Origin: Icerya purchasi
Lineage: Eukaryota > Arthropoda > Insecta > Hemiptera > Monophlebidae
Reading direction: 5' to 3'
Assembly (NCBI GenBank): GCA_039619475.1
Contig: CM077116.1
Span: 383,990,760-384,054,759 of the forward strand
Length of the DNA: 64,000 bases
In this document: in pieces, positions 32,765 through 43,852 of the stretch
Numbering within the stretch: the stretch's first letter is position 1
How the letters are laid out: each line of letters opens with the position of its first letter
Notes under the pieces: generated by a model
Database searches by the model: none
The model's input: only the letters and a program-made list of their open reading frames with translations
What the model was told of the DNA's origin: nothing
Made by a program: the position numbers and the translations under genes

Positions 32765-34745
32765 ATGAATTCTCCACTAAGATCTATGTTTGTAGCGCAT
32801 GTGAGAGACCAGTCCAATTTGGTGCATTGTTGTGAAATCACACAGTTGGCAGGTTATATTTCGCTCTGTGGTACCATCTTTACCGGCAAGGTTCTTCTTT
32901 TTCTTTATCAGCTTAACATCAGCTAATTTGGTCACCACTTCGGACCAAATTCTACGAATTTGAGCCCAGCATTCTCAGGCGTCCCTCTTTGGGTTAATGT
33001 TAATTATTTTCAAGTCGCTAGCGATGACATCCTTGAATCGCAAACATGGTCTACCAATCAGGCGTTTGCCATTAGCCAAAACGCCATATATCAATCTTTT
33101 TGGAATCCGATCGTCTTCCATCCGGAGGACATGTCCCAACCATTCCATACGTTTTGTTGACAGCAACTGATAAATTGAGTGGCAATTTGTTCTCACCAAT
33201 ATCTCTTCGTTTGATACGTGATGAAACCATCTTAACCGAAATATTCTTCATAGAAACCGTTGATGGCATGTGTCCAGTTTCCTAATCTGTTTCCTCGTTA
33301 TTGGCCAAGACTCGCCTCCGTATAAAAGCACGGGTACGAGTATAATCATTGCTTTGTAGACACCCATTTTTGTTCCAATCGATAAACTTTTGTTACTAAA
33401 CATACGGGAGTGTAACTTCCAGAAGGCCGTGTTTGAATTTTTTAACCGTGATGAAATTTCCTCCTCAAGCGTCGGATATTTATTTACTATGCTTCCTAAA
33501 TACTGGAACTTTTCAATCAAAAAGACTCTGTTTTCGTTTATTTCTACGCAGTCTATATTATCATTGATTTGTAAAATTTCTATTTTATCGAAATTTATAG
33601 CAAACCCAAAATCTTTATATGTACATTCCAGATACCTTAATGTTTCCCATAATCTATCTGCATTGTCAGTGACCAAGACACAGTCGTCTGCATACTACAA
33701 GCTTGCTAAAATGAAAGCTCTCGTAAACTTTCTTGAAATAAATCTTTTTAGATTGTACAATCCACCATCAAAGCGGAAGTTAACCTTGACACCTATTTCA
33801 GTCGCGCGTTGTTTGAAAGCTATGTGCACCATGCTCATATAGAAGTTAAACAATGTAGGCGCGAGTACGCAACCTTGTTTTACGTCCGTGTTTACAGGGA
33901 TCAACCTGATTAGTCCAGCGTCACATATTACAGTTGCTTTGGTTTCATCGTGTAGTTGCTTTAGGAGACACGGCATTTTCGGTGGGCATCCTACTTCTTT
34001 AAGACATGCCCATAATGCCTCCCTGTTAACAGAATCAAACGCCTTTCTGACATCACTGAATGCCATGTATACCCTGGAGGACTGTTCTCTGCTTTTTTCA
34101 ATTAACTGTCACAGCGAGAAGATCATATCATTTGTACTTCGGCTTTCCCGAAAACTACACTGATTTTCTGGAAGTAGAGAATTTACTACGTGCTTCAGCC
34201 TTTCTAGTAGAATTTTATTGAAAATCTTGCCCGCGGTGCAGAGGAGAGCGATACCTCTCTAATTCGTGCAATCCGCTTTGTCTCCTTTGTTCTTATAAAT
34301 GGGTATTATTACCGCTTCTTTAAAGTCCTGTGGAGTTTTGCCTTCAAGCCATATTTTATTGCAGAAAGTATGCAAACAATTTACAGTGCCATTTCCTCCA
34401 ATTTTATAGATATCCGCCGGTATGCCATCTAGTCCTTGAGATTTGTTATTTTTCATACTTCTAATTGCTTCCTTTACTTCATCGATAGTTGGCGGCTCAT
34501 CTAACTTTTTATTTTCCTCTTTGCTCGGTATCGTTTGTAAGAGTTTCGTTTTTACATCGCAGTCATTATTTAACAGTTGTTGGAAATATTCTTCCCATCT
34601 ATTCATTACTCCTTGTCTATTAAGAATTTGGTTTCCGGATGCGACCTTAATGGCTGTTTTGGGTTGGTATTTTGGCCCATACATGACTTTAATCACACCG
34701 TAAAAGCCGCGCAAGTCATTTACATCACAAATACGCACTAATTCA
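32765..34745 (-). pseudogene. RTE/CR1-like non-LTR retrotransposon ORF2, RT to C-terminal zinc finger
   Basis: Minus-strand reverse transcriptase, 5'-truncated and broken into at least four frames. From 34738: VMNRWEEYFQQLLNND, EPPTIDEVKEAIRSMKNNKS, QGLDGIPADIYK, FKEAVIIPIYKNKGDKADC; then AFSDVRKAFDSVNREALWAC and VKQGCVLAPTLFNFYMSM (34066-33800); YADDCVLVTDNADRLWETLR (catalytic YADD) and LIEKFQYLGSIVNKYPTLEE (33676 on); KAMIILVPVLLYGGESWPIT; then KRMEWLGHVLRMEDDRIPKR and GKRLIGRPCLRFKDV (33199-32975). It ends in a C2H2 finger CQLCDFTTMHQIGLVSHMRY near 32800. The WLGHVLRM..DR..K tail and final finger are typical of this widespread LINE group; the exact clade is uncertain. The 5' end stops abruptly at about 34745 against another LINE. 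Confidence 0.85.
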
Positions 34746-35830
34746 GTACGGAATTTAATACCAAAGCAAACATTAGACGAGCTGAAAGCTCAAGCAATGC
34801 AAAAGACCGAAGATAGAGAACACCCAGAAAGACAAGAAGTAAAAGAAAGACAAGAAAAAGAAGAGGTAGGTGTCACAGACTGAGATGGTAAAACGGAGAC
34901 GGATAGGTTGGATACAAATTATTGTAAATTCAACAACGACCGAGTGCAAGATATAGATAATGACAATAGAGCGTATATCAAAAGCTTTAAAAAAAAATTC
35001 ACTACACTCTGAAATATATATGATACAGATCCGGAAACATGGCCGACATTAAGAAGAAGGCAGCGCATATAAATTGTTAAGAACAGCGAATATGGTCCTG
35101 ACAAGTGTCATGCAAGAGACTAATATGTTAGAAGAGCTACATAGATACACATATTGTGCTGCGCAGACAGCATTAATGTTAAATGAGCAAAAACTCAAAG
35201 CTGCACAAATGAAGTATGGTGACTCAGCCTGGAAAATAAGATTACAGAATATAGTAAACCGACTAAGAAGAGAGGTCAATATATTAACGCAATATGTATG
35301 TAAAGCTAACAGAAGTAAGAAAGTTTTAAGTGAAACAAAAAAAATATATAAAGAAATGAATAAAGGTGAGATGTCGAAAGTGAAACACATTCAAAAATAC
35401 AATGAAATAATGATTGGTATCTTGGAAATAAAAATTCAAAGGTTGCAAGCTTATGCAGGAAGACTAAAAAGGTACACAGTGTCATATGAACGGAAAAAAC
35501 AGAACAAACAATTCGCGACCAACGAATAAATGTCCTACAGGAATCTCAGTAAAAACAAAGCAGCCCAAATGAGCAAAGATTACGGATAAAATTGAGCGAT
35601 AGTGGAAGTCGCTATGGAGTCAAGAGAAAAGGCATAATGAGAACTGTACTTGGCTGATAGCTAAACATTCCAGGTGCGAAACAATAAAGAATATGACATG
35701 GGATGACATAATAGTTACAGAATTTAACTAGAAGGCTTCAGGACTGGACAGGATACACAATTTCTGGTAGAAAAAGTTTGGGTGTGACTGTGCTGAGGCA
35801 CAGGGTCGTTAATTTAACGTGAAACGCCTA
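34746..35830 (+). pseudogene. LINE of the R2/R4-like group, N-terminal half (part 1 of an interrupted element)
   Basis: The plus strand is open from 35074 to 35529. The peptide is basic and helical, with RTANMVLTSVMQETNMLEEL, KIRLQNIVNRLRREVNILTQ, KVKHIQKYNEIMIGILEIKI and QRLQAYAGRLKRYTVSYERK. Past several stops it continues as GSRYGVKRKG and SGLDRI.NFW (near 35740), like the KAPGPDG..FWLK entry of the RT. This N-terminal helical block before the RT is familiar from a LINE group I associate with restriction-like-endonuclease elements. The frame is broken, and the RT itself is cut at about 35830, where another element is inserted; it resumes at about 36860. Confidence 0.66.
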
Positions 35831-35849
35831 TATCGGTTTAAGTATTTAC

Positions 35850-36835
35850 ATATATTAATTACAACATAATTCTTAAAATGTCCCAAAAAAATGTCCGGTC
35901 CCAATTTTATGTAACGCAAAATGTCCCGATTTTATGGGGTTTTTTTTGTTTTTTTTTTTTTTTAAATAATTTGCGGGTCCCACAAGGCACTAGCCCGTCT
36001 GTGGGTTCCCAACATAATTATATCATTTATTTGTACAATATAACATCAACTTAACTAAGTACTACTTTCTGTTACAACATAAAAAGTGTTAACTTATATA
36101 TTACTATACTACAAAATCCACACTCTCATTATTTATCATTTATATTAAAATTATACCATCATCTAAAATAATATTTCCTATTACAATACCTTAATTAATA
36201 TGTTAACTTATATATTACAATAATACAATATAATTTTTATACAACTACCACTCTCTCGTTAGCAGCTTAAAACTGGAGATAGTAACGAGTCTCATGTCAA
36301 CGTAGCAAATACTTTTTTTTTTTTGTTATTATTTTTATTGCTCTTTACACCATGCTATCAACCAATTTTTAACCTTGCTTTTCCATCTCTCCAGATTTTT
36401 TTCATTTCGAATTTCCTTTGGTATCTGCTCCATTAATTTTATTAATACCTCTTCCTCTACATTGTCTATTTTACTGTTAATCCCCCTAGATCGTATATAG
36501 CCAGTTTTATCGCAATTTCTAGTCCTGTACGTTCTTGTTCTCTATCTTCGAGTTTACCGCTGAGTAATTTGCTGTAATAATATAACATTTTTGAACGCAA
36601 AATGTCTCCATTTTATGTAACGTTTCTTATATTTTATAGGATTTCTGTGATTATGTTATTATATTCATATGGACCGATTTAGAATTACGGTTTAAATTTT
36701 GATCATTTTATACAAGGTATAGAAAAGAAAGAGATAGAAATGTGAGAAAGAGGGGTCAAGGGGCATAGCCCCTTGCGAGGCCAAAATGGCCGAGTTTTAT
36801 ATCTATATATACATAAATATATGCGGTGAAAAATA
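35850..36835 (+). mobile_element. LINE 3'-UTR copy 2, split by a nested LINE
   Basis: AAAATGTCCCAAAAAAATGT and CCCAATTTTATGTAACGC (35875-35936) and, past the nested insert, ATTTTATGTAACGTTTCTTA, TTTTGATCATTTTATACAAG, hairpin AAGGGGCATAGCCCCTT (36758-36774) and hairpin GGCCAAAATGGCC (36779-36791), ending in a TA-rich tail. Same order and orientation logic as the trailer at 32.3 kb. The copy lies inside the R2/R4-like LINE and separates its two halves. Confidence 0.72.
35937..36593 (-). mobile_element. nested poly(A) LINE 3' end, with 24-bp target duplication
   Basis: The 24-bp sequences at 35913-35936 and 36594-36617 match at 22 positions (both start AACGCAAAATGTC and end ATTTTATG) and bracket this segment, as expected for a target-site duplication. 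On the plus strand the insert begins with a T tract (about 35941-35964), the poly(A) tail of a minus-strand element. The minus strand near 36350-36500 reads KIDNVEEEVLIKLMEQIPKE, RNEKNLERWKSKVKNWL and stop, like the C-terminal end of CR1/Daphne-type LINEs. Confidence 0.75.
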
Positions 36836-36842
36836 ATAGCCG

Positions 36843-37785
36843 TTGCCTTGCGCAATTTTGTTTCACAATTTCGTTTCACAAGCGATTTTCAAGACGTTTC
36901 ACGTCAAAATGTTTACTGCAATATATGGTAAGATGGCCGAGGTGTTCAATAACATAGTATATAAGAGGAACGTTATCTCGCAATTCTTCACGAGCGAAAT
37001 AACATACTTGAAACTGAAGGATGATCAACATGCAGACGAACCGGCAAAATATAGACCAATCACCTGTCCGCCAACGATTTATAAAATATTTACGGCAGTA
37101 ATAACTAAGAGTATACAGCCACCTAGAATACAATCAACTAATACACTAGGAATAGAAAGGTATACGGAAGGGAGCAATGGGGTGTAAGGAACAACTACTG
37201 ATTGATTCAATAATACACCGGCAAGCCCGTAAAAATCACAGAAATAATAATAATAATTAGATAATATACTCGCAGGATGCCCCGTAATTGCGCAAACGCA
37301 ATACACACACAGACATAATAATGTTGCTAAGATTACATATAAGAAAATGTGCAAATTACACGATATAATAATTAATAATGAACCGTATTACAAGTGTAAA
37401 CCACCTGATATCGCTGAAAATGAAACGCATAAGATACACTGGAATATGCAAATAATAACAAATTAAACGGTCGCTGCGAACCGACCTAATACAAAACGTC
37501 AGTCGATAAGAAGAATAAACATGTGACCCTTATTGATATTGCAGTTGTGAATAACGAAAACATTCAAAATAGATATTGTATGAAAATGAATAAATACATG
37601 CGGAATTAGCCGTGGAGGTTAAAAGACTTTGGGATATAAATGGGGTTAGGATAATACCATTCGTATTTCAACAATGGCGGTCGTACCAGTAACGTTAAGA
37701 AAAAGTGTTGTCGAATTACGTCTAAACTATGAAAAACTACTAGCCGATATTCAGAAATCAGTCATTATAGATCATCGATCTTTTG
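36843..37785 (+). pseudogene. LINE of the R2/R4-like group, RT piece and C-terminal endonuclease-like end (part 2)
   Basis: Continues the element broken at 35.8 kb. MAEVFNNIVYKRNVISQFFT, SEITYLKLKDDQHADEPAKY and RPITCPPTIYKIFTAVITKS are the RT palm entry (YRPIT.L.T.YKI.T). After GSNGV, stop, GTTTD the RT core is missing. At about 37260 the sequence resumes with HNNVAKITYKKMCKLHDIII, PYYKCKPPDIAENETHKIHW, VAANRP, then TIRISTMAVVPVTLRKSVVE and LLADIQKSVII. These resemble the C-terminal region with the ANRPD...DIAVP pattern I associate with restriction-like endonucleases, here mutated. Internal deletion plus many stops: dead. Confidence 0.66.
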
Positions 37786-37896
37786 TTTTCTTTATTTCCT
37801 TTTAATTTTTATTTTGCAATGTAAATGAAAACATTTCAATGAGAAGTATCTATTTTGTATTTGCTCACGATCGAAGAATTCGGGACGGATTACTAA

Positions 37897-38250
37897 TAAA
37901 ATGCTTTTTTACAAAAAATAAATACCGACTTCAAGGTTTATTATAAAAATTTAAAAATGCACTAAAAAGTAAAAAATAATTACTCCCGATAAGAAAATAT
38001 ATATCAAAGTGATATACCCTTAAAGGTGACATTATTGTAATTCTTATACAACATTAAAACCTTAATTAGAGTTGGAATTAAATTCATATTATAATAATAA
38101 TTAAAAACTGCGTTAAATGTTCATATTAAATTGTTCCTAGATATTGTAACATGAATTTGATGCCAACTCCAAAAAGTTGATGTTGTGTAAGAATTACGAT
38201 ACCACCTTAAGTTATATCACTCTGATATATATTTTTTATCGAGAGTAATT
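37897..38250. mobile_element. foldback modules B and C (first copy)
   Basis: Module B (ATGCACTAAAAAGTAAAAAA and ACCGACTTCAAGGTTTATTA) is followed by module C. Module C is a MITE-like unit of about 270 bp whose arms, from ATTACTCCCGATAA to ACAACATTAA and back to GAGAGTAATTATT, are inverted repeats of roughly 100 bp. This copy of C is the most diverged in the window. Confidence 0.72.
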
Positions 38251-38255
38251 ATTTT

Positions 38256-39537
38256 TTAACCGACTTCAAAAAAGGAAGAGGTATTCAATTCGACTGTATT
38301 TTTTTTTTTTTTTTTTTTTATGTGTGTTATCACAGAACTTTCTTCTAGATGAACCGATTTTGATGATTCTTCTTTTATTTGAAAGGTGGCGTTTGTCATG
38401 TGGTCCCATTTAAATTTGATCAAGGTCCAACCGATAGTTTTTGAGTTATCCTTAATAATGCGGGAGATTGAAGCTTTTTGGATGCTTTTCATTCATGATT
38501 GTTTTCACCGTCGGATTAGATTTTTGACTTAAAATACTATAAATTTGCCAAATTACCATGGAAATGTAGCTTTTGGTGTTTTTACCGTGGAAATAAATGT
38601 TTTAATTTAATTGAATAAAAATGCACTAAAAAGTAAAAAATAAAATGCTTTTTTACAAAAAATAAATACCGACTTCAAGGTTTATTATAAAAATTTAAAA
38701 ATGCACTAAAAAGTAAAAAATATTACTCCCGATAAAATATATATATATCAGAGTGATATAACACTTAAGTGGTGATATCGTAATTCTTATACAACATTAA
38801 TTTTTTGGAGTTGGCATCAAATTCATATTAAAAGAATAATTAAAAACTGCATTAAATGTTGATTAAATTGTTCCTAACATGAATTTAATTCCAACTCCAA
38901 AAAATTAATGTTGTATAAGAATTACGATATCACCTTAAGTTATATCACTCTGATATATATATTTTATCGGGAGTAATTATTTTTTACTTTTTAGTGCATT
39001 TTTAAACTTTTATAATAAACCTTGAAGTCGGTATTTATTTTTTGTAAAAAAGCATTTTATTTACTTTTTAGTGCATTTTTAAATTTCTATAATAAACCTT
39101 GAAGTCGGTATTTATTTTTTGTAAAGAAGCATTTTATTTTTTACTTTTTAGTGCATTTTTATTCAATTAAATTAAAACATTTTAATAAGAACAGATATTT
39201 CCACGGTAAAAACACCAAAAGTTACATTTCCATGGTAATTTGGCAATTTTATAGTATTTTAAGTCAATAAATCTAATCCGACGGTGAAAACAATCATGAA
39301 TGAAAAGCATCCAAAAAGCTTCAATCTCCCGCATTATAAAGGATAACTCAAAAACTACCGGTCAGATCTTGATCAAATTTAAATGGGACCACATGAGAAA
39401 CACCATCTTTCAAATAAAAGAAGAGTCATTAAAATCGGTTCACCTAGAAGAAAGTTCTGTGATAACACACATAAAAAAAAAAAAAAAAAAAAATACAGTC
39501 GAATTGAATACCTCCTCCTCTTTTGAAGTCGGTTAAC
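38256..39537. mobile_element. modular foldback palindrome A-B-C-B'-A'
   Basis: Module A starts AACCGACTTCAAAAAAGGAA (38260), has ATTCAATTCGACTGTA, a T tract and ATGAACCGATTTTGATGATT. The same module appears inverted at 39150-39535, ending TGAAGTCGGTTAA. Between them B (38620-38724), C (38725-38985) and inverted B' complete a near-symmetrical unit about 1,280 bp long centred near 38,895. Apparent open frames starting MKSIQKASISRIIKDNSK inside each A copy are only shadows of this repeat. No transposase is present. Confidence 0.8.
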
Positions 39538-39540
39538 AAA

Positions 39541-41229
39541 AATAAAAAAGAAGCAAAATCTAATAAAAATACTACCTCTCCTATTCTTTCTAATAATTCA
39601 CTATTCAAATTTTAAACTACCATTTTGTAGGTAAAATTGTATAATTTCGTTTTATTTTTCACCTCTAAAAATAAAACAAAAGTTAAATTAAAAATTGTAA
39701 TAATTATGTATTTTCAAAACATTTGTAAGCGTCTAAAAAGGTCGCTGCTATTTGATTTTTTTTTATGAAACAAGGTATTTCTCAAATCTATTGCCTACCG
39801 TATAAGATATTACGTAATTATCTAATTAACCTGCCCAAAATGTCTCTCCGGATCCGCCCTTATTCTTAGCAGTAGTTTCTTCAGTTTGGTAAAACGAATT
39901 TTCGTAAATTTTTCTGTGAATTGAAATTATTTATCAAAATTTTGCAAATACCGCCCTTGTATTTCCTATACAAATCCTTTATTTTTATTGATCTTCTCCG
40001 ATACCATATTGTCTGTCGCTATGATATTCTTTTCAATACGCTGGAGAGCTGTTACTTAATACTGCTTCACCTGTTGTTCGGCTTAACTTGACACGTACAG
40101 CTGCCGTGTGAAATAACTGGTTCTTATATCGCGATTTTGTTGAATTCTATTAAAATTCCTCCAACTGAGAGACTTGACGCGTTGTGCCTTATTCCATGAC
40201 TCCAGAACCACAACATACATAAATAATGGTCAAATGTAGTTGTTTAGACATCGTTTGCACATCGTTTAGACACGGTAAATTCCGTTTTCTCGGTACTGGA
40301 CACGATTCCGTAAAAATTTTTCTAGTTGCTGAACTAAGCAAAATGTCGGCTAAAGCTCCCTCTTCACTGTCGCAGATAAACCGATAACGTATCTGTGGCA
40401 CTGTGTAACCAATTGCGTAACTTTCGACATTTATTGAGAGCGCCGTAGAAGCAAAGCATAAATGTAAATATTTCAGAGACCGTTATTTAAACATTTCATT
40501 GTCATTTGAAAAATATTTGCTTTTTTTTTCTCCCGCTGTTTACGCTGTAAACGATTTATAAATAATTCGGTGTAATCTCCCAAACGTCCTCATGAAATTT
40601 TGTCCGCCCGTCCTACTTTTGGTAAATAATAAGTTCTCAGGAAAAATAATTAGTCATCCACAAAACAAAACAGAATAAAATTCGCGAAGGACGACGAAGA
40701 CGGGAGGAAAAGACAATGTTGTAGATCGGTCAGAACTAAATAGAAGTAAACATACACGTCTGACAAAGTGGAGGAATTTTCCTCATTCGGAAAAAAAGAT
40801 ACACTGTTTACCAGAAAAGAAAGGAGTTGACACTTTCAAGGAGGAAAAATTTCTTCCGTTTTTATTTAACGTCGATTTTTGGCGTCGACGTTGAAGTACT
40901 TTAGTGGCTTCTTGAAGTGACTGGGGAAATGACGTGTGTCTCCTTACACTAATATGTACTGCTTGCAAATCTGCACTGATTTCATACTTGTTTGAAAAAT
41001 TACTAGCGAGCCGCGTACGAAGCATTTTTAGTAACATTTTTAAAACGACGGTAGAGCCGAATTAAAATTTCATCGGAGGGCAATCGAATTAATCACTTGT
41101 TATCATTTTTTAAATTTTACTTCGGATTTATTAATTACGATTATCTTAGCCGGTATTAAGATTTTGAATGAACAGGATTCGAATTTCTACATGAACGAAA
41201 CGCTGTCGTCGCCAAAAAGAGCCAAGTGA
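39541..41229. other. AT-rich sequence, nothing recognised
   Basis: Minus-strand frames at 40189-40401 and 40783-41037 show no motif or splice context. No repeat boundary was found. Confidence 0.45.
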
Positions 41230-41502
41230 TCATTGCTCTATCTGAAGGAGGGTTGGGTTCAACCACCCCCTAAACATCAGCGAAATAATAACTGCTTGAA
41301 TTAAATAGACCGAATTCAGAATAGATTTATTTCTTTCCAATTTTTGACAAAAGAAAGGAAAAATTGAAATTTTTACGAATCCCATGGAAAGGACTATTTT
41401 TTATTTGTTTTTTTTGTAGTGTTCAAATATTTCATATACAATAATTAACTACAAAGCTTTAGTGTACCATTTATAAATAAATATATTTCACGATAATACA
41501 TA

Positions 41503-42168
41503 TCTATATATGCATATAAAAATCCCGTGTCTTTATGTTTGTGCAGGATAAACTCGGAATTTACTTAACCGATTTTTATAAAATTTTCAAAGTACATGCA
41601 ATTTAATCCAACTCTTAAGAGATAGGATACTTTTTGTTTTAATTATTTACATAAATATTTGTTATATTAACTAATTTAATCAATCAATTTAAAAAAACAA
41701 ATTTAATTGTTGGCTATTACTTTTTGTTTTAATTATTTACATAAATATTTGTTATATTAAATAATTTAATCAATCAATTAAAAAAAAAAACAAATTTAAT
41801 TGTTGGCTATTACTTTTTGTTTTAATTATTTACATAAATATTTGTTATATTAAATAATTTAATCGATCAATTAAAAAAAACAAATTTTAACAATTTTATT
41901 ATTTTTTGAGCACCAACTACTTTTCGTGGCGACTTTTGTGTATCGTGCGATGTTAATCGAAATGCAACCATGTGTATCGCTGGCGCATGGCGTTATTATC
42001 GATGAATGATGAAATAAACGTTTTTTCGCTGTCGTTTACAAAAAAGTTCGTATTATTAGGGAATTGTTGTTTATGAAAAAAAAAAATATTGTGCGATATT
42101 GTGCGGCATTTAATTTATTTATATTTCAGTGTATTTAATAAACGTCCTGCCTTGATAAAAATTTACAC
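41503..42168 (+). mobile_element. Helitron 5' fragment, left arm of an inverted pair
   Basis: Starts TCTATATATGCATATAAAAA, TCCCGTGTCTTTATG and follows the Helitron at 17725 up to AAAATTTACACTCCATTAT (about 42170). It has about three copies of the 90-bp unit (AATTGTTGGCTATTACTTTT etc.). The 3' hairpin and CTAG end are absent. It meets the oppositely oriented arm at about 42,170. Confidence 0.78.
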
Positions 42169-43149
42169 TCCATTATAAACTTGTTTTTACAAACATATTG
42201 TACGATACATTTTCTTCTACTCCTAATAATTCATTATTATATAATAAATAAGATAGAGACGAAAACAAAGATGCACCATCCCTATCTATGTATTTCACAT
42301 AATGGGGAACTACTGCATCATCAATACACATATTAATTCTACATTCATAATTACATATTCCACGAACTTTTTTGTAAACAACAGTGAAAAAATGTATTTT
42401 GTCATTCATCGATAATAACGTCATGCGCCAGCGATAAACATGGTTGCATTTCGATTAACATCGCACGATACACAAAAGTCGCCACGAAAAGTAGTTGGTG
42501 CTCAAAAAATAATAAAATTGTCAAAATTTGTTTTATTTAATATAACAAATATTTATGTAAATAATTAAAGCAAAAAGTAATAGCCAACAATTAAATTTGT
42601 TTTTTTAATTGATCGATTAAATTTTTTAATATAACAAATATTTATGTAAATAATTAAAGCAAAAAGTAATAGCCAACAATTAAATTTGTTTTTTTTAATT
42701 GATTGATTAAATTATTTAATGTAACAAATATTTATGTAAATAATTAAAGCAAAAAGTAATAGCCAACAATTAAATTTGTTTTTTTTAATTGATTGATTAA
42801 ATTATTTAATGTAACAAATATTTATGTAAATAATTAAAGCAAAAAGTAATAGCCAACAATTAAATTTGTTTTTTTCAATTGATTGATTAAATTATTTAAT
42901 GTAACAAATATTTATGTAAATAATTAAAGCAAAAAGTAATAGCCAACAATTAAATTTGTTTTTTTTAATTGATTGATTAAATTATTTAATGTAACAAATA
43001 TTTATGTAAATAATTAAAATAAAAAGTATTCTATCTGTTAAGAGTTGGACCAAATTGCATGTACTTTCAAAATTTTATAAAAATCGGTTAAGTAAATTCC
43101 GAGTTTATCCTGCACAAACATGAAGACACGGGATTTTTATATATATAGA
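42169..43149 (-). mobile_element. Helitron 5' fragment, right arm of an inverted pair, with expanded 90-bp repeats
   Basis: The minus strand starts at 43149 with TCTATATATATAAAAATCCC, the same 5' end. Five full 90-bp units plus a partial one follow, marked by AGCCAACAATTAAATTTG at 42582, 42671, 42761, 42851 and 42941 (plus-strand positions). Then comes the TATCGTGCGATGTTAATCGA segment and the OTU-like coding piece. Both 5' ends of the pair point outward. Confidence 0.78.
42173..42424 (-). pseudogene. Helitron OTU-like protease fragment lacking the cysteine
   Basis: An 83-codon minus-strand frame. VVPHYVKYIDRDGASLFSSL, SYLLYNNELLGVEENV resembles the OTU-type motif YI..DG.CLFRALSY..YG.E found in some animal Helitron proteins. 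The residue corresponding to the catalytic cysteine is serine here (DGASLF), so even an expressed fragment would not be an active cysteine protease. The frame is truncated by the inversion junction just downstream. The family call rests on this short motif. Confidence 0.45.
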
Positions 43150-43202
43150 TATTTTCGTAACCGCTCCCGAAATTTTGGTCTAGATATGGCTCTGCAAGTT
43201 AT

Positions 43203-43669
43203 TGTTTACTCGATCGTTTTTGTGAATTCCTTCTTTTGCTGATAATTCGTAATTTATTTCTTTTTTGTTGCTGGTCGCTTCTAGCTTTACGTTCGGCACA
43301 AGGAGTTCATAAGTTATTCGTGCAAGCAAAAGCGTGAGTGCTTTCAAACTGTTTATTTCGTTGTGTTTTACGCGAATCCACAATCCCAACGACCGAAAAT
43401 CAAAACTCTTTTTTTTATATCTACGCACTTGACGTCAATTTTTGACTGATGCTGTAAAAATCGGAAGACATTTAAGTATAGATAATAGTTTAGCACACAA
43501 AGTTTCCAATTAGGGTATACATATGAATGCCAAGTTAATTTGTGATCAAGAATAAGCTTTAAATTTACGAAGAGGACAAAAAATTCGTTCAGTGGGTTGT
43601 GTGGCATATTTTCTGTAGTTAATAGTATAACCTATTTAACCTAGCTGATTGTAGACATGTAACTTCTAT
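43203..43669. other. spacer between two hAT copies, nothing recognised
   Basis: Ordinary AT-rich DNA separating the two non-autonomous hAT copies; minus-strand frames here have no motif. Confidence 0.5.
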
Positions 43670-43852
43670 ATTACGTTCAGGGCCGTATCTGGGGGGGGGG
43701 AGGGTCCGGGTCCGGGTCCAATCTCCCCTCGAAATGTCTGCGAAATCATAACCGCTTGAATTAAATGGACCGAAATTCAGAATAAATTTGTTTCTTTTCA
43801 ATTTTCGACAAAAGAAATGAAAATTAAATTTTTTATGAATTCTATGGGAACT

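Larger units (their letters stand above)
41231..43194. mobile_element. non-autonomous hAT-like element, copy 1, carrying two inserted Helitron pieces
   Basis: Left end CATTGCTCTATCTG (41231) and right end read inward CAGAGCCATATCTAGACC (43194) correspond to the CAGGGCCGTATCT ends of the copy at 43678-48533. Flanks CAAGTGAT (41223-41230) and CAAGTTAT (43195-43202) match at 7 of 8 positions, an aged 8-bp duplication. Shared interior includes CCGCTTGAATTAAATGGACC-type sequence, GACAAAAGAAA, TTTGTAGTGTTCAAATATT and CTTTAGTGTACCATTTATAA. The Helitron pair (41503-43149) lies inside. Confidence 0.72.

Noticed and set aside
33390..34703. Plus-strand frames up to 150 codons over the minus-strand LINE
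   Set aside because: Antisense of clear RT motifs on the other strand.
38256..39536. Four similar 60-80-codon frames beginning MKSIQKASISRIIKDNSK (also at 43890 and 44687)
   Set aside because: They are the same segment of foldback module A read on one strand, and the ending changes with the length of the A/T tract. A repeated non-coding sequence, not a gene family.
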